Counted from the stretch's first letter, positions 23,109 to 35,850 are shown. The stretch is DNA of 64,000 nt from Neurospora crassa OR74A (GCF_000182925.2 NC_026506.1:2232001-2296000), one strand, 5' to 3'. Numbers and translations are program-made. The notes: generated by a model not told the origin, from the sequence alone.

Positions 23109-24190
23109 TTAGTTCTGCTCCCAAAACCCAGGGAAGAGGAACTCAACCCTCTTCATAGCCTCCGGATCACGGCCCTCGGGCTTGGTCATAAACTTGACCG
23201 CGCCCTGGGCACTACCCTGCCACTTCTTGGCCAGGACCAAATCGCTGTTATCCTGCTTAAGCAGCTCATCCAGCACCGCACCCACGAGGTGCTTGGCATT
23301 CTCGCCGTTGGCAGCCATGTACTTCATGACCATGGCGACATCCACATCCTCGCCCGCCTCGTCGCGCCAGCAGTCGTAATCGGTCGCCATGCAAATCATC
23401 TGATAGGCCAACTCGGCCTCTCTGGCAAGCTTGGCCTCGGGGAGCGCGGACATGTTGATGACGCTACCGCCCCACGAGCGATACATGTGGCTCTCGGCGC
23501 GGGTGCTGAACGCGGGTCCCTCCATGCAGATGATGGTTCCCTTGTTGTGCAGCACGACACCGTCACCCTTCATCGCAGACGCGCACTTCTCGACAACCTG
23601 CGCCAAGCCGGCGTCGAAAGGATCGGCGAAGCCAACGTGGCCTACCACGCCGCCCTCGTAGAAGGTGAAGGGGCGGATGCCCTTGGTCCGGTCGATGATC
23701 TGGTCGGGGATGACGAAATCCATGGGCTTGATCTCTTCTCTCAAAGAGCCGACGGCACTGAAGGCGATGATGGTGCGCACGCCGATGGAGCGCAGGGCGG
23801 CGATGTTGGCGCGCGCGGGAACCTCGTGGGGAGCCAGCTGGTGGTAGAGACCGTGACGAGCGAGGAAGGCGACGGCGTGTCCATTGTGCTCGAAGATCAT
23901 GAGGGGAGAGGAGGGAGAGCCCCAGGGAGTGGTGGGGTTAAGGGCGGCAACGGGGACGTAGCCCTCGAGCTTGGAGAGGCCGGTACCGCCGATGACGGCG
24001 ATGTGGACGGGACCTGGAAGGACAGTATTTTTAGCTGGTGTTCAACCTGGTTGTTCCTCCCTGAGCGCGTGGTAACACAAGGCAATTGGCGCTGAGAGCA
24101 ACCATAATTTATGGTAATCAATCCATGGAGGGAACAGGAAGATGGCAATGACTTGGACTTACCATCGTAAGTGGTGGGAAGGTTCTCCAT
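23109..24190 (-). CDS. S-methyl-5'-thioadenosine phosphorylase (2 exons)
   Basis: Cleaves methylthioadenosine, the by-product of polyamine synthesis, to adenine and methylthioribose-1-phosphate, the first step of the methionine salvage pathway. Exon 1 (24163-24190) encodes MENLPTTYD plus one base. A 149-bp intron (GTAAGT..CCAG) leads to exon 2 (23109-24013), giving 310 residues. The joined N-terminus VHIAVIGGTGLSKLEGY is the phosphate-binding start of the PNP/MTAP fold. Further family signatures are EVPARANIAALRSIGVRTII, FSAVGSLREEI, CMEGPAFSTRAES and VINMSALPEAKLAREAEL. The active-site loop ending in MATDYDCW favours MTA over inosine. The length is slightly above the usual ~280-300. It is divergent from the ctr86-like gene. 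Confidence 0.96.
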
Positions 24191-24977
24191 TTTGGCGATT
24201 GGTCCTATACTAAATACTATAGAAAGAAACGATGGAAAGAAACGCAGACAAAGACAAAACAGAGAGAAGATATGTACACTACACTAAGAAGACGCAATAA
24301 GATCCCCGCATTACCCTACCACCTCCCTGGTCGCTTTTAACGCTATAATCGCTTCGTCGTCCCGGCTGCCGTATCACCTATTCCAGTTTTTTTTTTTTCC
24401 TTCGGATGATAGGTACCCGACCCCTCGATGATGGCGATAAGATAAGGAATTGGTCCAGGGACGGCAGGGATGGATATGCGGGGGGGCCTTGAGTTGAGGC
24501 AATCGATGTGCCAGGGGTCAAATGTCTTATGCAAGCAGAAAGTCTTGGCGCTGCGGTTTGTCAGTTCGAAGATGCCTCTCCACTTTTGAAAATCCATTTG
24601 CGAACCACTTTGCCTGCCGCTGGCCAATGACCAGTGCTCTTTCCTCTGAACTTCAAGAGCTTCTTTCAAATTCACTTGAATTCACTTCTGAGCACCGAGC
24701 GAGTTGTGCTTGGGCCTTTTTTTCCATCTTGCAACGTCACTCTTTGGGCTTTGGTGTATTTGGCTGTTCTGTTGCTGCGAATATACTGACGTTTTCTTTC
24801 AACATCAATACGGTGTCGGCCCAATATATCAACATCTTGGTCGCTCACTATTCGAAAGAACCCTGGTCATCCAGGCGCTCGTAGCCCCAACAACGCCATT
24901 ATCCAATACAGTTTTTTCAGCCACAAAAGTATAGTTGAAAGAAAGACAGAGTGTAAGCTCGTCGCCCGCACATCATC
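24191..24977. promoter_or_regulatory. Divergent upstream region mtap / ctr86-like
   Basis: 787 bp between two start codons. A 12-nt T run lies at about 24388-24399 and no ORF looks real. It must contain both promoters; no specific element is recognised. Confidence 0.5.
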
Positions 24978-27900
24978 ATGGCGACGCCTGCCGCTCCCGA
25001 GGGCGCTGCGCCAGCCGACCATCGCCCTGCTCTCACGGTCGAGGAGCTCTGCTTTGCCTCGGCCATGAGCTGCTTTGAGGGGTGGCTTAAAATGGATCCT
25101 GCTATCGGTCCTCGTACCATGTCCTACGTGACCAAGTTCATTTCCAGGACTTTGGAAAAGACACACAACTTGAAAGAAGTCCGGTAAGGAAATCCATGTC
25201 TCCTCCAAAGCTCATGACACTAACTGGTATCACAGAGAAACGCTGTCAAGAAGTGTGGAAGTATGGGTGTGGCTCACAAAGTCCTTCGCCGCCGCGCTTC
25301 CTAGTTTGACAACGCGGTCGATTGGTCCTCTGCAGAGCCTCAATGACCCCGAAAAGGGCATCACCCCCCAGGAGAGCACCGCTCTCATTACCAAAAACTA
25401 CACGTCACTTAAAGAGGACCTGCAATTGTTGATCAAGTTGATGCACATTGCAAGGAACCTGCTGGTTGTCCCCGAACCAGAGATTCCCCAGGATCTGTGC
25501 GCTGCGGCCCAGTTTGACAAGATGCTCTACCAGACCATCACCCTCTGTGTCAACGTCACTAGCAAGGCCTACGATGGCGATATCTTGGAGGAGACTGCTC
25601 GCCACAAGCTCAGCGAGATTACCGAGCTGTATAAGAAACTCCTCATTACTTGTCTGCAGCAAGCCCACAACTGGATCGCCAAGAACGACAGGAACAAGAT
25701 GTCATTTTGGTGTGCTGTTTTGTTCGACGACGAGTCTGGCGAGGAACAGCAGGATGCTGGTGCCCAGTTCGCCGACTTCCGCCCCGATGTCGCCAAGATG
25801 GAGGTCCACAACTGGATCGAGCGCAACTCTAGGATGTGCGACAAGGCTCGGCAATTACTGATTGATTACCAACGGAACTTGGGCTCTCGCGGATCCCCTC
25901 CTGGAAGTCTACCCGAAAATTCCGTCTTGTCGTGGAACTGGATGCCCCATGTTCGTCCGCGAGCCGACGATATCGGCGAAGAGACCAAGATCACGCCACA
26001 GTGGAAGGAGGACGAACAAGACAAGTTTGAACAAGACAGGCTTTACGGCCGCGTGTCAAGGGAAGTCGACACCTGGTGGCTCAAGGTGCGGGATCCCAAC
26101 TACGACGAATGGATCATTTCGATGCCTTCGGTCGAAAAGGCTCACCAGCTTATTGAGGGTTGCAAGCTTAGCTCGCTAAACCGGTATCCTCATTCGTTTC
26201 GTAACGAGGACCAGGAGGGCTCAGTTCATTCCGCTGAGGATGTCCAGTTACCGGAGCATCAGGGCCCCGAGGGAGAAATTCGGGATGATCGCCACTACAA
26301 CCTCCCGGACTACAATGACGACATGATCGAGGACGAGGATGCTGACGATGACGAGTCGTATGGTGAAGGCCCCATGAGCGGCTTGCTCACCGAAGTTCCC
26401 AACATTCTTGATCCCAAGCAAATCGAGGCACTTCACATGATTGTGAAATCCTGCATTCTCGATAGTGCAGGCATCTCACTCAGTCGGGCTGGTGAGAACT
26501 TGCAGAAGACGAGATGCAGAATGTTCCTGTCTCTCGAGTGCGGCAGGAGTCTGTTGCGTGAGATCTTGGTGTTCATTGCCGTGTGGGAAAAGAGTGAGCA
26601 GTCTCTCATTTTCCAGCTTACCACTCAAATTGTCGAAGCCATCCACCACAGTGCTTTGATCCCATTTGCGTGGCAGTCGTTGCGTATTCCCAAAGACATT
26701 ATCTCGCCCGCCCAGACTGTTCTGCTTCGTCTGGTGAACAACATGTTCCGGACACGTCTTCAGGACCCGATACAGCCCGGTTCCAAGGGACATCTGCGGG
26801 ATATCAAGCTCCTGCAGTTTCTTTACATCCAGTTCCGCACTCGCATAGTACCCGAGTGTACCGCTCTCATGCACCTCCAGGCGCAAATCCGCAATGAGAC
26901 GTGCGATCCTGTCGACTTTCCTGTCGACAGCTGGGATATGGAAAGGGCCAAGGACGGTCTTCAGCAGTTCCTTGACCTGCTGATGACGGTGAATGAGCCC
27001 ATCGAGTGGAGGACGTGTCTTATTCAATGGGAGGCCGTGTTCGATCTTCTTGTCCTCCTCAAGAGCCTTGAGTCTGCCGTGCCGAAGAAGCCCATGGTTG
27101 ACCTCCCTGACCGCTCTGCTCACCGGCGCCCCCCTCCGCCTCACGACGATGACCGGGAGTCCCATGACTACGACAGCGCCGATCCGCCCCCGCCACCCCC
27201 TCCTCCCCCTATTCAGGAACATGCTCACAAGTTCCCCTGGGCTGGCATCAAGGGCCAAATCCTCCACATCATTGCTGGACTCCTGCAGCCAGAAGCGGGA
27301 CGCAGTGGCCCCGGCAACCCCGTGGTTCAGAAGCAAATCCTCCAGCACAATGGCATCATCAGCTTGCTGAACTGCTGCGTTTACGACGATCATAACAGGT
27401 TCGCGCGCGAACGCGTGCAGATTTGCCTTAAGTGGCTCATGGACGGCTCTGCAGAGGCCAACAAGGTCTTGCACGACCTAGTAGCCGTCTCGCCACCACC
27501 CAACCTCCAGTCCGCACCCGACGCCAGCGGACTCACTCAGCCTGTCCCTCTTCGCGTCGACGGTATCGCCGGCGAGGTGAAGGTCCGCGTTAAGTCCAAC
27601 AATGCTCCGCCCGGCTCCTCCCCCTCCTCATCTGCGCAGCAGCAGCAACAACACCACCCGTCGGCGGCCCATCAACAATATCCCCCCCGCCCGTCCAGCG
27701 CAGCTAGCAACGAGAGCGGGATCACCACCAATTCCAACACCAGCACCTCCAGCAGCACCCACGACCACGACCATCTTTCATCACAAGCAGCTCCTAGCGC
27801 CAGCAACAACAACAAGAACAACAACACCCACACCCACCAACCCCCGGCTCGCGTCCACGGCCCTGCCCCTCCTCCACCAACTCCTCCTTCCGCACTCACC

Positions 27901-28248
27901 CTTCCCTCCCTCGCCTCCCCTCTCATTTCCGTCTCCCCTTCGGACTACGAGCGTTTCACCAAGGCGTACATGAACGCGCTTCCGCCGCTGCACAGCGCCG
28001 CCACCGGTGTTCCCGGTGTCGGTGGACATCTGAACCATCCGATGATGCAGGCTGTCAGGAACCATGGCGGTAGACCGGAGGATCTGTTCAAGGATATCTT
28101 GACGCTGGCGGATGAGGCGGCGAGGTTGGCGATTGGTCAGCCGCCTTTTGTGTCGCCGAGTGGGTCGGGAATCGGAAGCGGAAGTGGAAGCGGAAGTGGG
28201 TCGAGACAGAGGGACGCCGAAGAGACGGAGGAGGAGGACTTTATGTGA
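24978..28248 (+). CDS. Ctr86 / ataxin-10-like protein (2 exons)
   Basis: Exons 24978-25183 and 25236-28248 (donor GTAAGG, branch-like CTAAC, acceptor CACAG) give 1072 residues. The region at about 734-825 (FPWAGIKGQILHIIAGLLQ, then QILQHNGIISLLNCCVYDD and RERVQICLKWLM) is the ataxin-10 C-terminal domain, an armadillo-like helical repeat. Fungal proteins with this domain are annotated as copper transport protein 86, after yeast CTR86, although no transport activity is evident and there is no membrane span. The ~700 N-terminal residues are mostly helical and look like further armadillo-type repeats. The C-terminal ~230 are low-complexity (Gln/His, Asn, Pro, and Gly-Ser repeats near the end). 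It is about twice as long as yeast Ctr86. The molecular function is unknown. Confidence 0.82.
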
Positions 28249-28814
28249 GTTTGATGGTGCGGAAGGAAAATTGGTGTGACGAATGTGGCGTTTACTGGCT
28301 TGAGGGACTTGATAGTTTCGAATCTCAGGTAGCATTTGAAGGTGCATGCGGGTTTGTGTATTTACCATAGATCGGAAAAGGATAGGTTTACGGAAGGAAC
28401 CATAGGAAAAGCAATTAGTCACAGATTCGTTATCAGATACTTGTGAACTCCGAGTTGATGCTCGTTGACTGCGCCAGTACGATTTGATGGTATCCAATAA
28501 GACCGCAGCTGACTACCATCTACCGACAATGTTTCCAAAAAAAGACGTCCCCTTTCCCTCATCGCTTGCTACAGATCTAATGTATATACAATGCACAAGA
28601 AGTGAATATTTGACACCTCCATCACTCACCCTCTTGAGTAACCCCAGAAAGAAAAAAAAAATGGCCAGTAGAATGCAAAACTTCTTGAACGTCTGAAATA
28701 TTCCCAGGGAGAGACAAAAGGAAGGGGAAAAGATCAACAAAAGAGGATAAAAAAAAGGGCGATGACATCAACATATACCTTATTGCACCTGATAAGCACA
28801 TGAAATCGTGTCTC
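28249..28814. other. Convergent intergenic region
   Basis: 566 bp between the stops of the ctr86-like gene and creC. A short A run lies at about 28651-28660. No gene is seen; it presumably holds both 3' UTRs. Confidence 0.6.
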
Positions 28815-31171
28815 CTAGTTATCATCTCCATGCTGGGACTGAGACGGCGTAGACAAGTCGTCTGACGGGCGATTCCATGTTCGGACATGACCAGACTTGC
28901 AACTTGTCACGATCGCGTCCTTGGTAAAGTCAAGCCAACAAAGCGGGTCGTCGTCAATTATTTTGCTCTGTGTAGTTTCCCATCGTTAGATTTCCCTCCC
29001 ACACTGTAGTTGTGGACACAAAGAGGTAGCAGGAAACAAGAAAAGCAAGCACATACCAGAACAGGGGGTAACATGGCCGTTCTCGCCCTCGGCTCCACGG
29101 GATGCGGTTCGACCTTTTGCTCTAAAGTGGTGGTCGCAGGTTGTGTCTCCTCAGCAGCGCCCGCGTCTCCCGAACTCGACAGGTTCGAATCCGATCGCAG
29201 GCGATGACTAGTCGTCGTATTCTGCGTTTCGGCCCTTTGAAGAGATACGAAACGGGACGAGAAAGAGGATCCTCGCTGCCTTACTGATGCCTGTAATTGC
29301 ACCCAAGAGATTAGCTATCAAGCAGGTCGAATTATCCAAGTTTGATGGAAAGTGGAAGGCTTACGGCTTTGGGCCGGTGCAACATGCCGACACTAAAATC
29401 CCACAGGCACAACCGACAGTCCTCGCCAACACTGCCAAAGCGGTAGTTCTTTCCGTCGCACTGCCAGGGGTCAAAAGCCACTGAGGTTACCCAAGAATGA
29501 TGGCCTTGGCACCTGGCGATGAGGGCAGATTCAGAAATACACCAGATAGAAATGAGGTCATCCTGACCGCCGGTAAGGACATATTTGCCGTCGGGGGACC
29601 AGCAGACGCACATGAAGCCGCCATAATAAGAGTAGCAGAGGTCGATTAGCCTAGTAGGACGAAGTTAGCTTCGGGGAAGTCGGAATGCATTGCTGGAGTA
29701 CTGACTCTTCCTTCAGATAGTCGATTATCCTCAACGTGCCGTCTTCTGAAACTACCGCGAGATGCCGGTGGTCGGGAGAGAAGGCGAATGCGTTGATACG
29801 ATGGTTTGAAAGCTTCCACACAGCCACTGGATTCGTTTTCTGGTTTTTGGAGTGAACAGACTTGTGCACATGGATCTGGCTGGTGTAGTTGCAACCCTTA
29901 ATGCCGTTAGGGACACCATGGCTGTCCCCGCTGGCACAAGTGGCGGCCTCGTCTTCCAGCGAGAACATAGCATCTTCTTTCTCCTTGTCGTACACGACTA
30001 ATGTTCCATCCATGTGCGCTGCCAGAAAGAGGTTTTCTGATCCAGGGATCCATTGAATCGTGGATACCGGAGTCTTGTTGATGATGCCCTATTGCCCCTT
30101 GCGTCAGCTTGACAAATAGCCGAGCGTGTGCTGCTACGGGGGCAAATACCTTCTTGTTTAAACGAGTATACCGTTGTGATATTGGTTCCCACCAAATTAT
30201 TTCGCCGGTAGAGAAGCCCATGATCACATCGATATGTGACGGATTCTTGGTTAACCTGTTGACATCGTGGCAGAGACAATGCGCTTTAGTAAAGAGAATT
30301 TTCGTCAAGTAGTCGGCCTTGGAGGCCGAAGAAAGGTCCAGCCATTGAAAGGCTCGGTTAATGTTGGCAAACGCAAAGAGGCCGTCTGCTGGTCGATCGT
30401 TTAACCTTTTGTGTAGAGATTCGTGGACGATAACCCGGGAGATAAACGAAGAGTTGCTTTTTGTCATACTGTTCTTTGGCTTCTTTCGTTTATTGTCCTT
30501 GTGGTTTGTTTGAGCTAAAAGTGTGTTTCCCTCGCCAAAAGCTGGCGTGCTGGAGAAGATGGCGCCGGCATCGCTGGAAGCGGCGCGAGCACCCTCGCTG
30601 CTCCCACGTACCCCGGAAGACGACCGGCTTTCATCTGGATGTTCTTGAATGCTCTGCTGCACTCCATATGCTCGAGAACCAACCCTAAATAAGCCTGGCG
30701 GTGGCGGGCGTACACCGAGGTTGACAATGGAAAGGCTCGTACCGGCAGTAGCAGGTTGGGGGGTGGTCGCGAGCGGATTCGGATTGATGACTGGAGCTTC
30801 GGATGGATGTGGTGGGGGGGTTGCAAGATGCAGGTCTTCCTTGAGAGTGTACAGGCCCTCTCCAACCAGGAATTGGTACTCGGGCCCTGAAGGGTGCGTC
30901 AGGATATTGTTGGTCTCTATCATGGGCGCAACATAGCCAGGGACGAGTCCGTATCCCGCCTGGCTTGGATACCTCGGCGGTGGAGGGAGGACACTATGGA
31001 TGGAATAGGTAAAATCAGCCTGCATGCTCGGTGCTTCTTGTGTGCTGCGTCTGTACCGGCTACGTTTTTTTTGGGGTGGGGGTTTGTCCTTTTGTGGTAT
31101 GTCCTTTGACTTGGGTATAGCAAGCACTGGCAGGTGGTGCGCGTATCTCTTAATCAGTTTGCTTACAACAT
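28815..31171 (-). CDS. creC: Carbon catabolite repression WD40 protein CreC (6 exons, 5-nt first exon)
   Basis: WD40 partner of the deubiquitinase CreB. In Aspergillus the CreB-CreC complex sustains carbon catabolite repression; the animal relatives are WDR20/DMWD. Minus-strand exons are 31167-31171, 30150-30993, 29706-30088, 29365-29650, 29057-29290 and 28815-28967. They total 1905 nt and 634 residues with frame kept throughout. The first exon is only ATGTT. Joined across a 173-bp intron (GTAAGC..CATAG) it restores the start [11 protein letters not shown] expected of the family; without it the frame would start at the ATG at 31025 ([11 protein letters not shown]). Diagnostic blocks are [56 protein letters not shown] and [19 protein letters not shown] repeats occupy about 250-610. 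The ortholog call is strong; the tiny exon is inferred from homology and splice signals. Confidence 0.9.
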
Positions 31172-32995
31172 GGCTGCTACTGCGGACTCCAGTTTGTCGG
31201 CTTGATGCGCTTTGTAGCGCTGGACTCGGTAATCTCGACAACAGCTATTCGCTGGGATAGCCTACACTAAAGAGGCGGCTGGGCGGACTTGGTGGATGCG
31301 GTTTGTCTTGCCGCACGCAGACGCAGAGTCCCAAACAGTAGTGTAGGTGGTCGGCAAACTGAGCTACAAAAGATCGAAGGCTCGAGAAGGGGTGGGCTTG
31401 GAATGGACGGGCGTGGGCGGTGGTGGTAGTGTCTTCGGCGAGTGACAAGTTCGGGAGGTTGAGAATCGAATCCGACTCGTTGTCGCAAGCGGGATGCCAA
31501 GATGGATGGAATGTGGCGGGCGGCGCTTGACGGGCAGTTTGCAAGCAGCCAGAACCTGGTAGCAGGAGGCCAAGACTGTGGAAGCTTCGTTCGACTGGGG
31601 AAAAGAGAGATAACGGAAGATAACAACAGTATCCAAGAAGTAGGTATGGGAAGTGGAGAGCTCGAGGTTGTAAATATGTACAGAAGGCGGATCAGGGCGG
31701 GAGATGATGGAGGACCTGAATGGATGAGTTGAAAGAAAGGAAGGAGAAGAGACGGACGATAGTCTCAGGCTGGAATTGAGTCCGGGGAAAGACACACCGA
31801 AGAATGCGGGATTGACGGCATTGTTCAAGGATGACTTGGGTACGCTGCAGTGACGCGCCAATACGCTATCAGCACGCACGACATGATGTTGGACTGGGAC
31901 GGACAGGGGGCTTCTTTAGTCACATTTTGGATGCTTCAGAAGGCTGGGGAAGCGCGGGCGGGAGCCACTGGGACCCTTCGTTACTGGCCGGAAACCACGC
32001 GGGATGAATGGATCTCCGGAAAGTGTGGGGTAAATCGGCTGAATGAGACGACGACATCGTCCGGAGCCTCGGCGGCGGCCCGGACCTGTAATGCCCCGTT
32101 GGGTTGGGTGGCTGTCATCCCTTCTAGAAGCCTTGAGTTGTGCCAAACCAATGAATGGAACCACACCACTCACACGCTCTTCACTGTTACTATGTTTACT
32201 ATGTACAACAGAAACACTCCAGCCTCTGAAACTTGCCGATAGAGTGCAGACAGGACTATGGGAGATGCATATACTATGTAAGGGTCGCCTGCAGATGCAC
32301 GATTGGGGTAATTGGACTAACCTAACTGTGCCGGTGCTCATCGCGGTAGGCTCGGGAGAGAGATTCCATCACAATGAGTTCCTTCGTATCGTTCTGATCA
32401 TGGGATCCTAGTTGGACTTCATAGCGCTCTTGCATCGGTAACCTTGGCATCCTCTGAGCTTCATGGTCCAGGTCACTCGTCCTGTCTCGCTCCCAGTCGC
32501 AATCGCAAATATACAATCCCACGTGCCAGAAATAGCGACAGCAAGTGGCTATGTAGCAGAAGCATTCCAACCCATACCTTGAACCTCACGATTGTGTATG
32601 TACACAACAATGTGTGGTTGTCCAGACAACTTGACTGAGCCAGGTGGGGAGATCTGGACCCACCGACCCCAATTCGCCCAACCAGCGCTCTTTCTGAGTG
32701 GTCAGTTGAGCAAACAAGATTCCCCACTTTGAGGAACCTCGACGACTCCTTGGCTTGAGCAACTTGGAGCTCGTTCGATTTCAACAAAACCATCCGACCA
32801 CCTGCCCGCTTGCATAACTGACACTTGACACTGACACTCTTGCACGTTCAACCTGTCTTCCTTGGTTTTTTGAACCATCTATTCAACGAAACATTCCCAT
32901 TCTCGTCACTGTGTAAATCAGTGCGCCGCGACTCTAGCTTATTGAGACGGCCCGTACAGATTATCATGGAATAGCAGCTCCGTGTCTACGCCACC
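31172..32995. promoter_or_regulatory. Divergent upstream region creC / gem1
   Basis: 1.8 kb between divergent start codons with only short overlapping ORFs that look random. It probably contains long 5' UTRs and both promoters. The gem1 ATG sits in a strong context (CGCCACCATG). No repeat or element is recognised. Confidence 0.5.
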
Positions 32996-35010
32996 ATGTC
33001 TACTGGTACGATTCCAGCTACTCTCCCTTGATGTCCAGCGCGCAAGGTCGACGTTTCCAGCCTTGGGGGCTTTTCTGTTGTGCTTCGTATCGACACTACT
33101 CCTGACAAATGTTAACCTAACCCTTTGCAGCAGTTCGAATCTGCGTTTGCGGCGATGAGGGGACGGGCAAGTCCAGCTTGATTGCCTCTCTAGTCAAGGG
33201 CGTCTTCGTCGCCAACAAGATACAGGCCGTCCTGCCTCAAGTTACCATTCCCCCGACGACCGGAACACCCGAAAATGTTACCACCACCATCGTTGATACA
33301 TCCGCCCGCCCACAAGACCGAACCACCTTGCGCAAGGAGATTCGAAAGTCCAACGTTATCCTCCTGGTCTACTCCGATCATTACAGCTACGAACGCGTCG
33401 CTCTATTCTGGATGCCCTACTTCCGGTCATTGGGGGTCAATGTTCCGGTTGTACTATGCGCCAACAAGTCGGACCTTGTTAGTGATGGAAATGCTGCGCA
33501 GGTGGCCGAGGAAGAGATGCTTCCTGTAATGGCTGAATTCAGGGAGATCGATTCGTGCATTAGGACGAGCGCAAAGGAGCAGAAGAACGTAATTGAGGTC
33601 TTCTATCTATGTCAGAAGGCCGTTACCCATCCAATTGCCCCCTTGTTCGACTACAAGGAAGGCCAGCTAAAGCCCGCCTGCGTCGATGCGTTGAGGAGGA
33701 TATTCTTCCTGTCCGACAAGGACCAGGATGGGTACCTGAACGATCAAGAAATGCAGGATTTCCAACAAAAGTCTTTTGACAAGCCGCTTTCACAAGAAGA
33801 CCTCGACAACATCAAGCTGACAGTCAGCAAGTCAGTGCCAAGCTCTAGCACTGACAAGGGTTTGGATCTCCGAGGGTTTCTGCAACTGAACAAGCTATAT
33901 GCAGAAAAGGGGCGGCACGAGACGATCTGGATCATTCTTCGGAAATATCACTACACAGACAGTTTGAGTTTGGAGGACAGTTTCCTACACCCACGATTCG
34001 ACGTTCCCGATTATGCGTCCGCAGAACTCAGTCCAGCGGGATACCGGTTCTTCATGGATCTTTTCTTGACTTTTGACAAGGACAACGATGGAGGCCTCAA
34101 CGACCGGGAACTTGCTGCCTTGTTCGCGCCCACTCCAGGACTCCCACACTCTTGGGCTGAGACTTCGTTCCCCTCCACCACCGTCCGGAACGAGGCTGGG
34201 CACATCACTCTCCAAGGGTGGCTCGCCCAGTGGAGCATGACTACCTTCCTAGAACCTAAGACAACCCTCGAGTATCTAGCATACCTAGGATTCGAGACAC
34301 CAAACGCCCGCGAGACGACAACAGCCGCCCTCAAAATCACAAAACCTCGGAAGCGAAGACGTCGGCCCGGGCGCGTCGACCGCAACGTAGTCCTCTGCTA
34401 CATTCTCGGCTCCTCCGGCGCCGGCAAATCCTCCCTCTTAGACGTGTTCCTCAACCGGCCCTTCGACACGCTCTACCACCCCACCATCAAGCCCAGACAG
34501 GCCGTCAACAGCGTCGAGCTCCAGGGCGGCAAGCAGTGCTATCTGATCCTCGAAGAACTCGGCGAGCTGGAGCCGGCCATCCTCGAGAACCAAGCCAAAC
34601 TGGACGCCTGCGACCTCATCTGCTACGCCTACGACTCGTCCGAGCCCGACTCTTTCTCGCACATTGTCGAGCTCCGCAAGCGATACCCGCAGCTCGACGA
34701 GCTACCCGCCGTCTACACGGCCCTCAAGGCTGACCGCGACAAGACCACGCAGCGCAGCGAGCTGCAGCCAGACGCGTACACAGCCGCGCTCAACATGAGC
34801 GCGCCCTTGCACGTAAGTGTCACCTGGAATAGCATTAGCGAACTGTTTGTCGCGCTGGCGGAGGCGGCGACGAACCCCAGCACGGCGTTTCCCAGGAGCG
34901 AGGAACCGCCGGCGGATAGGGCCAGTCTGTACATGGCACTGGGAGCGACGGCGTGCGCGGCGCTAGCGGCGTTTATGATTTGGAGGAGGTCGACTTCGAA
35001 TGCTGCGTAG
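32996..35010 (+). CDS. gem1: Mitochondrial Rho GTPase 1 (Gem1/Miro), 2 exons
   Basis: Tail-anchored outer mitochondrial membrane GTPase controlling mitochondrial shape and inheritance and regulating ER-mitochondria contact sites (ERMES in yeast). A 10-nt first exon (32996-33005, ATGTCTACTG) is spliced (GTACGA..TTTGCAG) to 33131-35010, giving 629 residues. Domain order is the Miro pattern. GTPase 1 has a P-loop at 11-19 (GDEGTGKSS) and NKSD at 115-118. EF-hand 1 has its loop at 199-210 ([12 protein letters not shown]) and EF-hand 2 at 319-330 ([12 protein letters not shown]). GTPase 2 has a P-loop at about 430-438 (GSSGAGKSS). A C-terminal membrane anchor lies at about 604-622 ([19 protein letters not shown]), followed by the basic tail RRSTSNAA. 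In the second GTPase the NKxD motif is replaced by LKAD, a known weakness of that domain. The start was chosen to restore [11 protein letters not shown]. Confidence 0.96.
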
Positions 35011-35127
35011 ATGGCAGTGCATCGAGCCGATTGATGATGTGTGACTTGGTTGCATGGGATGTGGCGCGACGTGGTTTCCTTGAATTTGTTACAGTCATGA
35101 ACCGTGCCTGGGCAATTCTTCTCCGGT

Positions 35128-35130
<3 letters not shown>

Positions 35131-35159
<29 letters not shown>
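35131..35159 (+). repeat. Poly(T) tract, 29 nt
   Basis: An uninterrupted T run about 120 bp after the gem1 stop codon, probably in or just after its 3' UTR. Confidence 0.9.
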
Positions 35160-35731
35160 GTCTTTGGGTTTTGTTTTGTTTCGGGTTGCTGGTGGCATGT
35201 GGGCTGGCTGGTCGGTTGGTGGTGGTGTTCTATGAACACATACATAGCGCGTTGAATTGATTCATGATACCCTCTCCCCAACCAGATGCTTCCATATCTT
35301 ATATCACTGGTTCGCCGCACTTACAATTTTTTCATGAATGACCCCAGCCTCGGTGTAATTTTCTTGTTCTTTCGAGGCATTCCTAATTTTGTACGGACTA
35401 TTTTGCTGTTCTTTGGTTCGACAGAGAGGTCCTCAGTCGTAGCAGGAGAAAAAAAACGAGAACAAGCGATATTTGACCCCCTTCGTATACTGCCGTAGAA
35501 AGTGACATCAGTTGCAAGTCGATTGAACAGCTCATGGTCATCATCATCTTCAAGCGTAACCACCAACCTGTGAGCGAATTTGCCATAATGAATGGGAATG
35601 AGAGTTGCGAAAAGCAATTTGTAGACTGCAATTGTAACTTTGCAAACACAGAAGCATGAAATTCATATGGTATAATTCTATCCTGGACATGTTGCAACTC
35701 TGACCCTTTTGAAGGTATGGAGTGGAAAAGT

Positions 35732-35752
35732 AAAAAAAAAACAAAAAAAAAA
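35732..35752 (-). terminator. Pol III terminator for tRNA-Arg
   Basis: On the minus strand two 10-T runs separated by one base start 27 bp after the tRNA 3' end, which is the standard RNA polymerase III stop signal. Confidence 0.75.
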
Positions 35753-35778
35753 CAAGTTAAACACTTTATACACATAAC

Positions 35779-35850
35779 CGATCCACCCAGGGGTCGAACC
35801 TGGAACCTCCTGATTCGTAGTCAGACGCTCTGCCATTGAGCCAGCGGACC
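35779..35850 (-). tRNA. tRNA-Arg (anticodon ACG)
   Basis: A 72-nt gene without intron. Read on the minus strand it folds as a cloverleaf. The acceptor stem is GGTCCGC against GTGGATC with two G-U pairs. The D arm is GCTC..GAGC. The anticodon stem TCTGA/TCAGG has loop CTACGAA and therefore anticodon ACG. The T arm is CCAGG-TTCGACC-CCTGG, with discriminator base G. A-box (TGGCTCAATGG) and B-box (GGTTCGACCCC) promoter elements are intact. Adenosine at the wobble position would be edited to inosine and read CGU, CGC and CGA. Confidence 0.95.

Noticed and set aside
23061-24095. 344-codon open frame on the plus strand
   Set aside because: Antisense shadow of methylthioadenosine phosphorylase.
29165-29190. 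B-box-like GGTTCGAATCC on the plus strand
   Set aside because: It lies inside a coding exon of creC and has no cloverleaf around it.
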